From Candidatus Baltobacteraceae bacterium (GTDB taxonomy: Bacteria; Vulcanimicrobiota; Vulcanimicrobiia; Vulcanimicrobiales; Vulcanimicrobiaceae), in NCBI GenBank assembly GCA_035502855.1, contig DATJTX010000015.1:1-64000 (forward strand): DNA of 64,000 nucleotides, given 5' to 3'. Made by a program: the position numbers and the translations under genes. The notes beneath the pieces were generated by a model, which searched no databases, was not told the origin of the DNA, and saw nothing but the letters and a program-made list of their open reading frames with translations. Positions 35,794 to 47,895 of this stretch are shown piece by piece. Numbering within the stretch: the stretch's first letter is position 1; the number at the start of each line of letters is the position of its first letter.

Positions 35794-35881
35794 GTAGAGG
35801 GGATGAAGTGCGAGGAGAGGATGGTGCAGCGCTAGTACGCTAGGCTGCACCAATCCTCGACGAAGCAATTCACCCCTCTAC
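35794..35881 (-). promoter_or_regulatory. Long stem-loop between dnaK and grpE
   Basis: An 88-nt region that folds on itself almost end to end. Outer arm GTAGAGGGG (35794-35802) pairs with CCCCTCTAC (35873-35881); a middle part (TGAAGTGC against GCAATTCA) pairs imperfectly; inner arm GAGGATGGTGCAGC (35817-35830) pairs with 35844-35858 with one bulge; the tip is CTAG/CTAG. It begins 4 nt past the dnaK stop. Likely role: stabilising the dnaK 3' end or partial termination, to keep DnaK above GrpE/DnaJ; a heat-responsive element is also possible. These roles are inferred. Confidence 0.7.
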
Positions 35882-35885
35882 GCTG

Positions 35886-37742
<1,857 letters not shown>

Positions 37743-37924
37743 AAATGTTCTTACCTCTCAGTATGATCTGCCTAAGCCCCGGACCAGCTTCTCTTGCAGT
37801 CGCTCGTCGCAACCTTAGCCGAGGCGCCCGTACACCGAGGTGAGTGCAGCGGTCGCGAGGATCCGGCGATGCGAACGAGGGCGAAGATCTGCCTTGCCGC
37901 TTACGGGCTGGTGCAGTAGTTACT

Positions 37925-37950
37925 CCCGACCATCATACACGATGGCCGGG
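37925..37950. promoter_or_regulatory. Imperfect inverted repeat upstream of dnaK
   Basis: CCCGACCATC and GATGGCCGGG are complementary at 9 of 10 positions around a 6-nt spacer, about 180 bp before the dnaK ATG. On the dnaK strand TATGAT lies within the spacer/arm. It could be an operator or promoter-linked hairpin, or the end of the htrA transcript. The remaining 37743-37924 stretch shows no open reading frame or motif that I recognise. Confidence 0.35.
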
Positions 37951-37975
37951 TCTATAGCTTCCAACCCGCACCAAA

Positions 37976-38001
37976 GGAGGCCGGTTGCAGGACCGGCCTC
38001 C
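37976..38001 (-). terminator. Terminator of the HtrA gene
   Basis: GGAGGCCGGT and ACCGGCCTCC pair perfectly around a 6-nt loop; on the minus strand CTTTGGTG follows. It starts 18 bp beyond the htrA stop. Confidence 0.75.
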
Positions 38002-38019
38002 AGGGCTTGTAGCAGCAAG

Positions 38020-39237
38020 TCAGGGCTGCTGCTGGGGCTGGCCGGGTTGCTCGGCCGGGCGTTCCTCGAGCGTGATCGCGACGAACTTTTTTACCCCCTG
38101 GGACCAGACGTCCAGCCGCAACACGTCGCCCGGCTTCTTGCTGCCGATGTACTTGCGCAGCGCGGCGGCAGTGTTGAACGCCTTGCCGTCGGCCTGGAGG
38201 ATCACGTCGCCCGGTTCGAGTCCGGCCTTATCGGCGGGCGTGCCGGGCTCGACTTCGACTACCGCCAGGCCGCCCCGGCCGTTGTAGCCGATCTGGTTGC
38301 GCAATCCCGGCGTCAGATCGGCCGGGGCGAACCCGGCAAAACCGGTATCGGTCCCTTGGTGGACGCCCGGGTTGCTCAGAAGCTGCGGGATGACCCTCTT
38401 CACCGTATTGGAGGGAATCGCGAACCCGATGCCCTGTGCAGCCTCGTCGGTGAGCTGGTTCACGCCGATCACGCTGCCGTCCATGTCGATGAGCGGGCCA
38501 CCCGAGTTGCCGGGGTTGATCGGCGCCGAGGTCTGGAGCAGGCCGGTGAAGTCGAAGTAGCCGGCTCCGCCGCCCTCGGCCTGGACCTCCTCTTTGCGGT
38601 TGAAGGCGGACACCACGCCCAGCGTTACCGTCTGCTGCAGTTCGTACGGTTCGCCGATCGCGATCGCCCACTGGCCCTGCTCGAGTTTGTCCGAATCGGC
38701 CAGGTGGAGCGGGGGCGGCAGCTTGCGGTAGTTGTCTACCCGGATGATCGCCAGATCGGCCCCGATATTCATCGCCACGACGTGCGCCGGCACATGGTCG
38801 CCGTTGGCAAAGATCACGGTCAGGTTCGAAAGCTTTGCATTGCTCGGCGGGTTCACGACGTGCGCATTGGTGACGATGTCGCCGCGGTCGTCGTACACGA
38901 AGCCCGAGCCGGAGGCCTGGCCCTTATAGTGTTGGACGACGCCCGGTCCTTGCTGCCCGAAGAACTGCTGAATCAGCGGGTCGATCGGGACGACCTCCTG
39001 ACCGTTGACCTGCTCGGTGATTGCAACCACCGAAGCCTTGGTGCGCTTGACCGCGCTCACGATCCGGTCTTGATCGCTCACGCCGGTCAGCGGAGCAGCA
39101 GCGACGGCCGGCGGCGTATGATTCGGCCCGGCGATGTCGGGGAAGTGCGTGCTCGCGTAGAGCATCATCACGAAGCTGCCGATGATTGCGCCCACCAAAC
39201 CGACGATGACCGTGGGCAAAAACCGATTTTTCACCAT
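38020..39237 (-). CDS. HtrA/DegP-type serine protease, membrane-anchored
   Basis: 405 aa. A single N-terminal helix (about 9-27) anchors it with the bulk outside the cytoplasm. The catalytic triad is His126 (TNAHVV), Asp161 (ADLAIIRV) and Ser245 (PGNSGGPL). One C-terminal PDZ domain (about 300-390, GLEPGDVILQADGK) is followed by a Pro/Gln tail (PAEQPGQPQQQP). It degrades or refolds damaged envelope proteins. It is next to the dnaK operon, as expected for stress functions, but has its own terminator. Confidence 0.93.
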   Translation of the reverse strand: MVKNRFLPTVIVGLVGAIIGSFVMMLYASTHFPDIAGPNHTPPAVAAAPLTGVSDQDRIVSAVKRTKASVVAITEQVNGQEVVPIDPLIQQFFGQQGPGVVQHYKGQASGSGFVYDDRGDIVTNAHVVNPPSNAKLSNLTVIFANGDHVPAHVVAMNIGADLAIIRVDNYRKLPPPLHLADSDKLEQGQWAIAIGEPYELQQTVTLGVVSAFNRKEEVQAEGGGAGYFDFTGLLQTSAPINPGNSGGPLIDMDGSVIGVNQLTDEAAQGIGFAIPSNTVKRVIPQLLSNPGVHQGTDTGFAGFAPADLTPGLRNQIGYNGRGGLAVVEVEPGTPADKAGLEPGDVILQADGKAFNTAAALRKYIGSKKPGDVLRLDVWSQGVKKFVAITLEERPAEQPGQPQQQP

Positions 39238-39315
39238 TCTCCTAAACTTTAGTGCGTTTGTTTCTTTGAGGGTATCCTCTACCGGAATAACGGTGATGAG
39301 GTTGCATGGCGTTCC

Positions 39316-40038
39316 TCACTTGCCGGTAAAAGAGCGAGGGCTTGCCGTGCTCTCGTCGGCGACGACCAGTCCGTCGAGCAGCCGCACGATCCGGCGTGCG
39401 TTACGGGCCACGTTCTCATCGTGCGTCACCATGATGATCGTCCGCCCGCCTTGGTGTAACTGGTCGAAAAGGGCCATCAGGCCGGCACTGGTCTTGGTGT
39501 CAAGGTTCCCCGTCGGCTCGTCGGCTAAAAGGACCGCCGGGTTGTTGACCAGCGCACGGGCGATCGCGACGCGCTGCTGCTGGCCGCCTGAGAGTTCGCT
39601 GGGTTTGTGGTGCGCGCGGTCCGCCAGTCCAACCTCCTCGAGCGTCGTCATCGCGCGCCGCGCGCGCTCGCGCGCCCCCACCCCCGCATAAAAGAGCGGG
39701 AGGCCGACGTTTTTGAGCGCGTCGGTTCGCGCCAGAAGGTTGAACCCTTGAAACACGAACCCGAGTTTGCGCAAGCGGATCGCCGCCAGCGCGTTATCGT
39801 CGAGGTGCGAAACGTCCTCTCCGTCCAGATGATACGTGCCGCTGCTCGGACGGTCGAGACAGCCGACCAGATTCATCAGCGTCGACTTTCCGGAGCCCGA
39901 CGGACCCATGATCGCGACGTATTCGCCGCGCTGAACGCGCAGATCGATGCCGCGCAGCGCTTGTACTTCGAGCGAACCCATCTCGTAGGTTTTCGTGATA
40001 CGCTGCAGCTCGATGGCGAGCGGCATCCCCTCACTCAT
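39316..40038 (-). CDS. ABC ATPase of a MacB/LolD-type system
   Basis: 240 aa from ATG 40038, whose codon overlaps the stop of the permease gene before it (ATGAGTGA). Walker [10 protein letters not shown], signature [13 protein letters not shown], Walker [14 protein letters not shown] and His in VTHDEN. Energises the two MacB-like permeases encoded upstream in the same transcript. The longer frame (to 40074) is not needed. Confidence 0.93.
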   Translation of the reverse strand: MSEGMPLAIELQRITKTYEMGSLEVQALRGIDLRVQRGEYVAIMGPSGSGKSTLMNLVGCLDRPSSGTYHLDGEDVSHLDDNALAAIRLRKLGFVFQGFNLLARTDALKNVGLPLFYAGVGARERARRAMTTLEEVGLADRAHHKPSELSGGQQQRVAIARALVNNPAVLLADEPTGNLDTKTSAGLMALFDQLHQGGRTIIMVTHDENVARNARRIVRLLDGLVVADESTASPRSFTGK

Positions 40039-41226
40039 ACCGAAGTGCCTCGATCGGATCGAGCGACGCGGCACGGTACGCCGGGTACAGCCCGAATGCG
40101 AACGTCACGACCGCGGCGAAACTCAGTGTGATCAAGAGGGCTTGAACGTACGGCGGCGACGCGGTGTATCCGGTGAGCTTTACGATATAGAGTTGGTTGA
40201 TCGTGCCGCCGACGATGAGGCCGGCGGCCATTCCGATGAAGCATCCGAGACTGCTCATCAGGGCTGCCTCGATCAGGAATTGCCACAAGATCTGGCCTCG
40301 GCGCGCTCCGATCGCCTTTCGCGTCCCGATCTCTCGCGTTCGCTCGGCGATGGAAACGAGCATGATGTTCATTACGCCGATGCCGGCGACGAGCAGCGAA
40401 ACGGCTCCGATCAGCGCGACCACCAAGGTGATGCCGCCGAATATCCCGTTGACGCGCTGCGTGAACTGCGCCTTGTCGAAGGTTTGATAGCGAACGTTTC
40501 CGCCAACCTGACGCAACGCGCGGATCTTGTCGATCACCGCGACTTCCGTCGCGCTCATCGTGTCGCTGTTCGCGACCGTGAAGCGCGCGGCGAAGATTCG
40601 GTTTCCGTGCACGTACTTGCGCAGATACGTCGTGTACGGGATCGCGACGTCGCCGCCGAACGTTGCGTTGATCGCGCCTTGACGAGGCTGCGCGAGCACG
40701 CCGACGATCACGTAGCGATACGGTCCCGCGTAAAGGCTCTCTCCGGTGGGATCGCCGCCCTCGGGGAAGAGGCGCTGATAGGTCTTCCAGTTGATGACGC
40801 AGACATCGGCGTCATTCGAGATCTCGTCGGGGCTCAAATTGCGGCCGTAGGCGAGCGGCTGCCGCGCGAACGGATCGCTCGAGTCACTGAACAGGATGAG
40901 GTTCCCGAGGTTGTGATCGTGCCGCATCAGGACGCGAGTTCCGCCCACGGGTACGGCCGCGGTAATGTTGGGGACCTCGGCCACGATCGCGCTCAAGTCC
41001 GAGAGCCGCAGCGCCGCCTTTGTGAAGTCGCGCTGGAACGAGCCAGGAAAGATGATGAAGCTATTGTCGGCCAATGCGCCGAGGGATTCGTCGATCGATC
41101 CCGCCATGCTGTGGCCCAGCACTTCGATCGAAATGACGGCGAACACACCGATGATCAGCCCGATGATCGTGAGGAACGTTCGCGCTTTATTCGCGAGCAG
41201 CACGCGAATCGCCTCATCGAAATACA

Positions 41227-41230
<4 letters not shown>
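40031..41230 (-). CDS. MacB-type ABC permease (FtsX fold), second copy
   Basis: 399 aa. One N-terminal helix (about 16-40), a large periplasmic domain (45-270), then three helices beginning with [21 protein letters not shown] and ending near [20 protein letters not shown]. The MacB signature [19 protein letters not shown] is present. It lacks the ATPase that E. coli MacB carries; that is encoded separately. Paralogous to the gene upstream and overlaps it by 4 bp, so the pair may form a heterodimer. Confidence 0.9.
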
Positions 41231-42420
<1,190 letters not shown>

Positions 42421-42431
42421 CGAACGAACGC

Positions 42432-43721
42432 TCAGGGTGAGCTGGAAGGGGAGGGCATCGGTGTGACGCGTGCGCCTGCGGCCAGAGCGGGTACCTTGGC
42501 GGCGACGATGACGTCGCCGGGTGCCAGCCCGGAGAGCACCTGGGTCATGCCGTTGCCGACGCGACCGGTCGAAATCGTACGCTTCGTTGCGACGCCGTCG
42601 TTCACGAGGTAGACGAACGACATCTTGCCCGTCTTTTGGATCGCCTCGGTCGGGACGGCGATGGCGTGCGGGATATCGGTCGTGAGGATGTCGATGTCGG
42701 CGTTCATGCCGTCTTTGAGAAACGAAGGCGAGCGGTCGAGGGAGATCGTGGTCAGAACTTGCATCGAGGTGCTCGAAGCATCGGTCGACTTCTGCGCAGC
42801 CGGATCGATCCGTACCACGTGACCGAGTATGACGTGACCGGGGAAGTCTTGCCCGCTGATCTTCGCGGTCTGCCCGAGATGTACGTTGATGATGTCCTGC
42901 TCGTCGACCTGTGCCTTGACGACGAAGCGGTTCTCGGCGGCGATCGTGAAGAGGCCTTCTCCGGCTGTTACCACGTCGCCGGGTTGCATCGTGCGCAGCG
43001 GGTTGCTGCTTTGCGCCGCCACCGTCTGTACGATACCGTTCATCGGGGCGACGATGCGGGTGAACGCAACCTGCTGTTGGTTCTGGGCGTTGATGATCTT
43101 GCTCTTCTCGGCATTTGCTTGCGCCGCTTGAACGCTGTCGATACCGTATCCCGAGACGGCGCCGAGCCGCAGTTGTTGCACCGCCTGGTCGTAGGCGACT
43201 TGTGCTTGGTCGAGTTTAGCCTTGTCGGCGTCGACCTGGCTGCGCGCGATCGCCTTTTGCGCGAGAAGCGCTGCGTCCGCCTCGTACACGCGGCGCGCTT
43301 CATCGAGCGCGCTCTTGGTGGTATCGACCTGTGCGAGATACTGCACGCGGGCGTTCTGCTCGTCGATACGGGCGGTCGAGACGTTCGCAACCGCGTTGGT
43401 GTAGTCGGCCTGCGAACTTGCCGCATTATAGTCGAGCGTCGGATTTTCGATCGTCGCGAGCAACTCGCCCGCGCTGACGCGGCTTCCCGCCTTCACATAA
43501 ATCTGACCGAGGTTCCCGGCGACCAGCGTCGGCACCGTTACCGTCGTCGGGTTCATGACGACACCTTCTTCGGGGAGCGTTATGGTGAATGCCGAATAGG
43601 CGATCTTCTGCAGTTTGACCGGAAGTGCCGAGTCGTGGCCGTGCCGTCCGGCAAAGACGGCGAGAGCGACGATTGCGGCGATTGCTCCGACGACGATCAA
43701 CGTGTTGCGCGTACGATTCAT
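42432..43721 (-). CDS. MacA-like periplasmic adaptor (membrane fusion protein)
   Basis: 429 aa. One N-terminal helix, a lipoyl half-motif (about 75-95, IYVKAGSRVSAGELLATIE), a long coiled-coil hairpin (100-200, with ARRVYEADAALLAQKAIARS), then beta-barrel and membrane-proximal domains. It connects the MacB-like permeases with the TolC-like channel encoded next to it. Ends in a Pro/Ser tail. Spacing to both neighbours is short (11 and 18 bp), as in one operon. Confidence 0.92.
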   Translation of the reverse strand: MNRTRNTLIVVGAIAAIVALAVFAGRHGHDSALPVKLQKIAYSAFTITLPEEGVVMNPTTVTVPTLVAGNLGQIYVKAGSRVSAGELLATIENPTLDYNAASSQADYTNAVANVSTARIDEQNARVQYLAQVDTTKSALDEARRVYEADAALLAQKAIARSQVDADKAKLDQAQVAYDQAVQQLRLGAVSGYGIDSVQAAQANAEKSKIINAQNQQQVAFTRIVAPMNGIVQTVAAQSSNPLRTMQPGDVVTAGEGLFTIAAENRFVVKAQVDEQDIINVHLGQTAKISGQDFPGHVILGHVVRIDPAAQKSTDASSTSMQVLTTISLDRSPSFLKDGMNADIDILTTDIPHAIAVPTEAIQKTGKMSFVYLVNDGVATKRTISTGRVGNGMTQVLSGLAPGDVIVAAKVPALAAGARVTPMPSPSSSP

Positions 43722-43739
43722 GCGATCCTTACTTCCACA

Positions 43740-45068
43740 CTAAAGGTCGGCGACCGCGCTCGTCGCCGTATACGTACCGAGCGAGACGCGCAGCTTGACG
43801 ATGGCCTCGACGTAATTGACCCGGGCGCTGACCAAGTCGTATTGCGCCGTGACCGATTGCTGCTGGGTTTGAATGACGTCCGCGAGGGCGATGAGGCCGT
43901 GCTGGTATTGCAGTTCGGCGATGCGGGCCGACTCCGTCCCGAGCCGTGACTCGTCGCGCGCATAGCTCAGCTGGGCAAGCGCCGTTTGCGCCGATCGATA
44001 GCTCTGGCGGACGTCGATTTCAACCTGCGTGCGCGCCTGGTCGAGCGCACGCTCCGCCGAGGTTATCTGTGCGTCGTCGTTGACGCGTTCCGCGTGGCGC
44101 TGTCCGTAATCGACCAGCGGCAACGTAAACGTCGAGGTCGCCGAGAGCGTCCAGAATCCCGGCGCGCCGCGCGGGAGCGTCACCAGTGCCCCGGTGCTGG
44201 TAACTCCGATCACTTCGCCCGCCAGCGTCGGAGCGAATTGATTGCCGAATGCGGCGCCGATCTGGATCTGCGGAAAGAGTTCGCGGTTCCATCCCTTGCG
44301 CGTGTCCTGCGCGGCAAGGACCGCGTCGTCGGCGGCCCTGACGTCGGGACGCTCGTTCAGCGCGATGTTTTCGAGTGTGCTCACCGGCTGCGCCGGAAGA
44401 TTCGGCTGCGCGATCGTTTGCGGAAACGCGAAGGTTTGATCGAGCGGTGCGCCGATCGTTTGCGCCAGGTCTTCGGTCGCATCCGCCACGTCGGCGCGTG
44501 CGCCGATCAACGTCGAGGCGCTCTTCGCCTGTCCGACCTCGGCCTTGAGAACGTCGACGCCGGCTGCGACGCCCGCCTGCGCTTTGGCCTTCGCGGCTTC
44601 GACGAGGACGTTTTGATAGTTCAAGTCGGACGCGTCAACCGATACGATCGCTTGTTTCTGCACGACTGCGTAGAACGCGTTCGTCACGTTGGCGGCGACT
44701 TGGTCTTCGGTATTCGCGAGGGTCTCTTCGGCTTGTGAGGCCTGTGCCCGCGCCGACGCGAGTTGCAGGAACGAGAGGCCGCCGGTATCGAGGGTGTAGT
44801 TCGTTCCGATCTGCGCGGTATTTTGACTGAACACACTTTGTTGCTGCTGGCCGATGATCTCGTAGATACCGCCGTAATTCGAGTTCTTCTGCGCGTAATT
44901 CTGCAGTTCGCCGTTGACGGTAGGAAATGCGTTGGCGCGCGCTTGAGCAAGCGCATGCTGCGCCGCCGTCACCGACGCGTACTGCTGCGCCACCGTCGGG
45001 TTGTGGTTGAGCGCGTACGCGATCGCGCCGGGAAGCGTCATCGCGATCGCGAGGAGACTAGCGAGCAA
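43740..45068 (-). CDS. TolC-family outer-membrane factor
   Basis: 442 aa with an N-terminal signal peptide (cleavage near GAIAYA). Two repeats of the OEP family are visible: paired long helices (GTNYTLDTGGLSFLQLASAR) and ERPDVRAADDAVLAAQ, with strand pairs TSTFTLPLVDYGQR near the second half. It is the channel for the MacA/MacB-type complex in the same operon, and might also serve the RND pump at 4759-7995. The start overlaps the Yip1 gene end by 11 bp. Confidence 0.9.
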   Translation of the reverse strand: MLASLLAIAMTLPGAIAYALNHNPTVAQQYASVTAAQHALAQARANAFPTVNGELQNYAQKNSNYGGIYEIIGQQQQSVFSQNTAQIGTNYTLDTGGLSFLQLASARAQASQAEETLANTEDQVAANVTNAFYAVVQKQAIVSVDASDLNYQNVLVEAAKAKAQAGVAAGVDVLKAEVGQAKSASTLIGARADVADATEDLAQTIGAPLDQTFAFPQTIAQPNLPAQPVSTLENIALNERPDVRAADDAVLAAQDTRKGWNRELFPQIQIGAAFGNQFAPTLAGEVIGVTSTGALVTLPRGAPGFWTLSATSTFTLPLVDYGQRHAERVNDDAQITSAERALDQARTQVEIDVRQSYRSAQTALAQLSYARDESRLGTESARIAELQYQHGLIALADVIQTQQQSVTAQYDLVSARVNYVEAIVKLRVSLGTYTATSAVADL

Positions 45069-45777
45069 ATGCAGCGCCTATGAGCACCGGCACGAGGAAG
45101 GCCGCGATACCGCCGAGCCAGGCCGGCACGCGTGGAACGCGGCCGACGAACGAGATCGCCGCGATGCCTAGGCCGGTCGCCCACAGCGAAAACGGAGATA
45201 TCGAGGCCAAGATGACGGCGAGCTTCGGCCCGGCTTGAGGTGCGAGCATGATGAGCGAGGGCATCGCCGCCGGAACGTCGATCGGCTTGGCGAAGCTGTC
45301 GGCGCCGCGAATGAGCACGATGAGCGCGTTTACGACGATACCCAAGCCCGGGATCACCGCGATGTTGCACGCGGCCGCCCAGTATTTGCCGAACGACCCC
45401 TCGCCATGTCCGATCCGATCGAAAATCAAGTAGACGACCGCCGAGATCAAGATGCCGATCGGCACGAAGATGATCGCGAAGATCCAGCCGTAGGCGCTGA
45501 TCGCGAGCACGGTCTGGAGGCGTTCTTGCTGCTCGGCGCTGCTCAGTCCGGCGATGATCGGATTTTGGGCGACCATGTTCGGCCAATCGGTTGCAAGCGC
45601 GTGCTGGTTGGCGGGAACCATGAGGTAATAGCCGATCCCAAATAAGACGAGTGCAATCAACAAGGCCCAGCCCCAAGTGGGCGCGATGCGAATCGATTCG
45701 AACGCCGCCTTGGGGGCAACGACCGTGTCCCACGCGGTCTTCAGACCGTTGGCGGGTGGTGGACTCTCTACAGCCAT
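45058..45777 (-). CDS. Yip1-domain membrane protein
   Basis: 239 aa with about five to six helices: WGWALLIALVLFGIGYYLM, then FAIIFVPIGILISAVVYLIF, IPGLGIVVNALIVLIRG and two more. The N-terminus has the Yip1-type start (LKTAWDTVVAPKAAFESIR). Function in bacteria is unknown. It heads the TolC-MacA-MacB operon, overlapping tolC by 11 bp, so it may help assembly of the exporter. Confidence 0.75.
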   Translation of the reverse strand: MAVESPPPANGLKTAWDTVVAPKAAFESIRIAPTWGWALLIALVLFGIGYYLMVPANQHALATDWPNMVAQNPIIAGLSSAEQQERLQTVLAISAYGWIFAIIFVPIGILISAVVYLIFDRIGHGEGSFGKYWAAACNIAVIPGLGIVVNALIVLIRGADSFAKPIDVPAAMPSLIMLAPQAGPKLAVILASISPFSLWATGLGIAAISFVGRVPRVPAWLGGIAAFLVPVLIGAAFAR

Positions 45778-45811
45778 TCTGGCACCTCTTTCAATGAAGC
45801 GTCGTAATCGG

Positions 45812-46150
45812 CTACAAACACTTGCTAGTGCTCGCGATGCGCAAATGTTTCAGGCGCGGGTCGTCCGAGCCTTCGACCACCGCCGCGTCGTCGGGCAGCG
45901 CCAGTAACTGATCGATCGTCGCCCGATGTTCGATCGCGGCCTGCACGGCGGCGAGCCGCCGGCGCCGCGCTTCGAGCAGGCGCAATTGGAGCAGCGTGCG
46001 CAGACGGCGCAGTGCGCGCGCGGAATAAAGCTGCGTTCGCACGCCCGAGCACGCGCCGGGTGTGAACGTCGGCGCCGGTGCGGCCGCCGCAAGGGAGGCG
46101 GCTAAGGCGAGCGAGGTCAGGACGACCCGCACGAGGTAACGGTTGAGCAT
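45812..46150 (-). CDS. Small secreted hypothetical protein, 112 aa
   Basis: Sec signal peptide (LTSLALAASLAAAAPA, residues 12-27) followed by a strongly basic helical region (RALRRLRTLLQLRLLEARRRRL). Two Cys flank the mature part. No family is recognised. Divergent from RNase J (45 bp between starts) and 34 bp upstream of the Yip1 gene, so it could be the first gene of the exporter operon. Base use is very GC-rich, so a chance frame cannot be excluded. Confidence 0.45.
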   Translation of the reverse strand: MLNRYLVRVVLTSLALAASLAAAAPAPTFTPGACSGVRTQLYSARALRRLRTLLQLRLLEARRRRLAAVQAAIEHRATIDQLLALPDDAAVVEGSDDPRLKHLRIASTSKCL

Positions 46151-46194
46151 GAACTCCCATCACGCGCCGGGCCCGGCGCGGAAAGTGGCTCCGT

Positions 46195-47889
46195 TTGAAT
46201 CCTGACACGTTGATCGTGCCCGCCCCGCCCGGCGAGCCCTACACCCGGGTCGTTCCGCTCGGCGGCTGCGGCGAGATCGGCCGCAACATGACCGTGATCG
46301 AGACCAATGACGACTTGGTGGTGGTCGATTGCGGATTGATGTTCCCCGACGAGGAGATGTACGGCGTCGACATCGTGATCAGCGACTTCACCTACGTGCG
46401 CGAGCGCGCGCACAAGCTGCGCGCCGTGCTGGTGACGCACGGTCACGAAGATCACATCGGCGGTCTGCCCTACTTCATCAAGGAATTTCCGCACGTTCCG
46501 ATCGTCGGCACGGCGCTCACCATCGCCCTCATCAAGGCCAAGTCGCGCGAGCACAAATTCGGCGAGATCGAATTCGTAACCGTCGAACCCGGCGCGCGCG
46601 TGCGGCACGGTTCGATCGAAACCGAATTCATCCACATCAATCATTCGGTTTCCGGGGCGTGCTCGCTCGCGCTGCGTACGCCGGTCGGCACGATCTTTCA
46701 CACCGGAGATTTCAAGTTCGATCAAACGCCGATCGATGGCCGGCCCGCCGATTTTGCGCGCATCGCGCGCGTCGGAGAGGAGGGCGTCTTGTGCATGCTT
46801 TCCGATTCGACCAACGCCGAGCGGCCCGGCCACACGCTCTCCGAGCGGATCGTGGGCGAAGCGTTCACGGCGATCTTCCAGCGCGCGAAGGGCCGCATCG
46901 TCATCGCGTCCTTCGCATCGAACGTCCCGCGTATCCAGCAGGCCGTCGACCACGCCGTGCGCTTCGACCGCAAGATCGCCTTCCTCGGGCGTTCGATGCA
47001 GAACGTCGTGCACTTCTCGAGCGAACTGGGCTACCTGCGGATCCCGCCCGACACGGCAATCAAAATCGAGGACGTCGATAATTTTCCGCCCGAGCGCATC
47101 GCGGTGATGACGACCGGCTCGCAGGGCGAGCCGATGAGCGGGCTCGCGCGGATGTCGGTGCGCGATCACAAACGCTTTCGTATCGTCCCCGGCGACACGG
47201 TCGTGGTAAGCGCGACCCCGATTCCGGGAAACGAGCGCAGCGTCTACCGGACGATCAACAACCTCTCGAAGCTCGGCGCAACCGTGATTCACGGTACCGA
47301 CGGGCGATCGCACGTCTCCGGACACGGCTCGCAAGAAGAGCTCTTGCTGATGCTCAATCTCGTTCGGCCGGAATTCTTCATCCCGGTGCATGGCGAATAC
47401 CGCATGCTCATGCAGCACGGGAAGCTGGCGGTGCAGACCGGTGTCGAAGCCGGTAATGTCTTCGTCTCCGAGGACGGCGACGTGCTCGAGTTCACCCGTG
47501 AATACGGCGATAAGATCGGCAAGACGTACGGCGGCAACGTGTTGGTCGACGGGTCGGGCATCGGCGACGTCGGTGAAGCGGTGTTGCGCGATCGCAAAGC
47601 ACTTTCGAACGACGGCATCGTGATTGTGGTCGTTGCTATCGACGCCGAGGAAGCGCACGTCATCGGCGAACCGGATCTCATCTCGAAGGGCGTCTTCTAC
47701 TTGCCCGAATCCGATGGGGTTCTCGATCAACTGCGCGCCGAGTTGCGCAGCGCGATCGCGGAAGTCTCCGTCGATGCCCTCCGCGACGTCAACACGATGA
47801 AGGAACACATTCGCAGCACGCTCACCCGCGCGATCCACGCGCGCACGAAGCGCCGCCCGGTCGTCATCCCGGTGGTGATGGAGGTCTAG
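46195..47889 (+). CDS. rnj: Ribonuclease J
   Basis: 564 aa metallo-beta-lactamase/beta-CASP RNase with 5'-3' exo- and endonuclease activity. Starts with TTG at 46195. The PLGGCGEIGRNM block, the zinc motif His82-x-His84-x-Asp86-His87 (THGHEDHIGG), GTIFHTGDFKFD and the beta-CASP blocks (CMLSDSTNAERPG, IASFASNVPRIQ, HVSGHGSQEEL) are intact. In bacteria without RNase E it sets mRNA turnover. It ends with TAG, in the same frame as the EamA gene that follows. Confidence 0.93.
   Translation: MNPDTLIVPAPPGEPYTRVVPLGGCGEIGRNMTVIETNDDLVVVDCGLMFPDEEMYGVDIVISDFTYVRERAHKLRAVLVTHGHEDHIGGLPYFIKEFPHVPIVGTALTIALIKAKSREHKFGEIEFVTVEPGARVRHGSIETEFIHINHSVSGACSLALRTPVGTIFHTGDFKFDQTPIDGRPADFARIARVGEEGVLCMLSDSTNAERPGHTLSERIVGEAFTAIFQRAKGRIVIASFASNVPRIQQAVDHAVRFDRKIAFLGRSMQNVVHFSSELGYLRIPPDTAIKIEDVDNFPPERIAVMTTGSQGEPMSGLARMSVRDHKRFRIVPGDTVVVSATPIPGNERSVYRTINNLSKLGATVIHGTDGRSHVSGHGSQEELLLMLNLVRPEFFIPVHGEYRMLMQHGKLAVQTGVEAGNVFVSEDGDVLEFTREYGDKIGKTYGGNVLVDGSGIGDVGEAVLRDRKALSNDGIVIVVVAIDAEEAHVIGEPDLISKGVFYLPESDGVLDQLRAELRSAIAEVSVDALRDVNTMKEHIRSTLTRAIHARTKRRPVVIPVVMEV
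47880..47885 (+). promoter_or_regulatory. Ribosome binding site deciding an ATC start
   Basis: GGAGGT, a near-perfect Shine-Dalgarno sequence, lies inside the end of the RNase J gene and 10 nt before ATC at 47896. No ATG, GTG or TTG is present between it and the first membrane helix of the transporter. Confidence 0.6.
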
Positions 47890-47895
47890 CGAGCC

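Noticed and set aside
37743-37980. CIRCE operator for HrcA upstream of dnaK
   Set aside because: TTAGCACTC and its mirror are not present; only an unrelated GC-rich inverted repeat is found.
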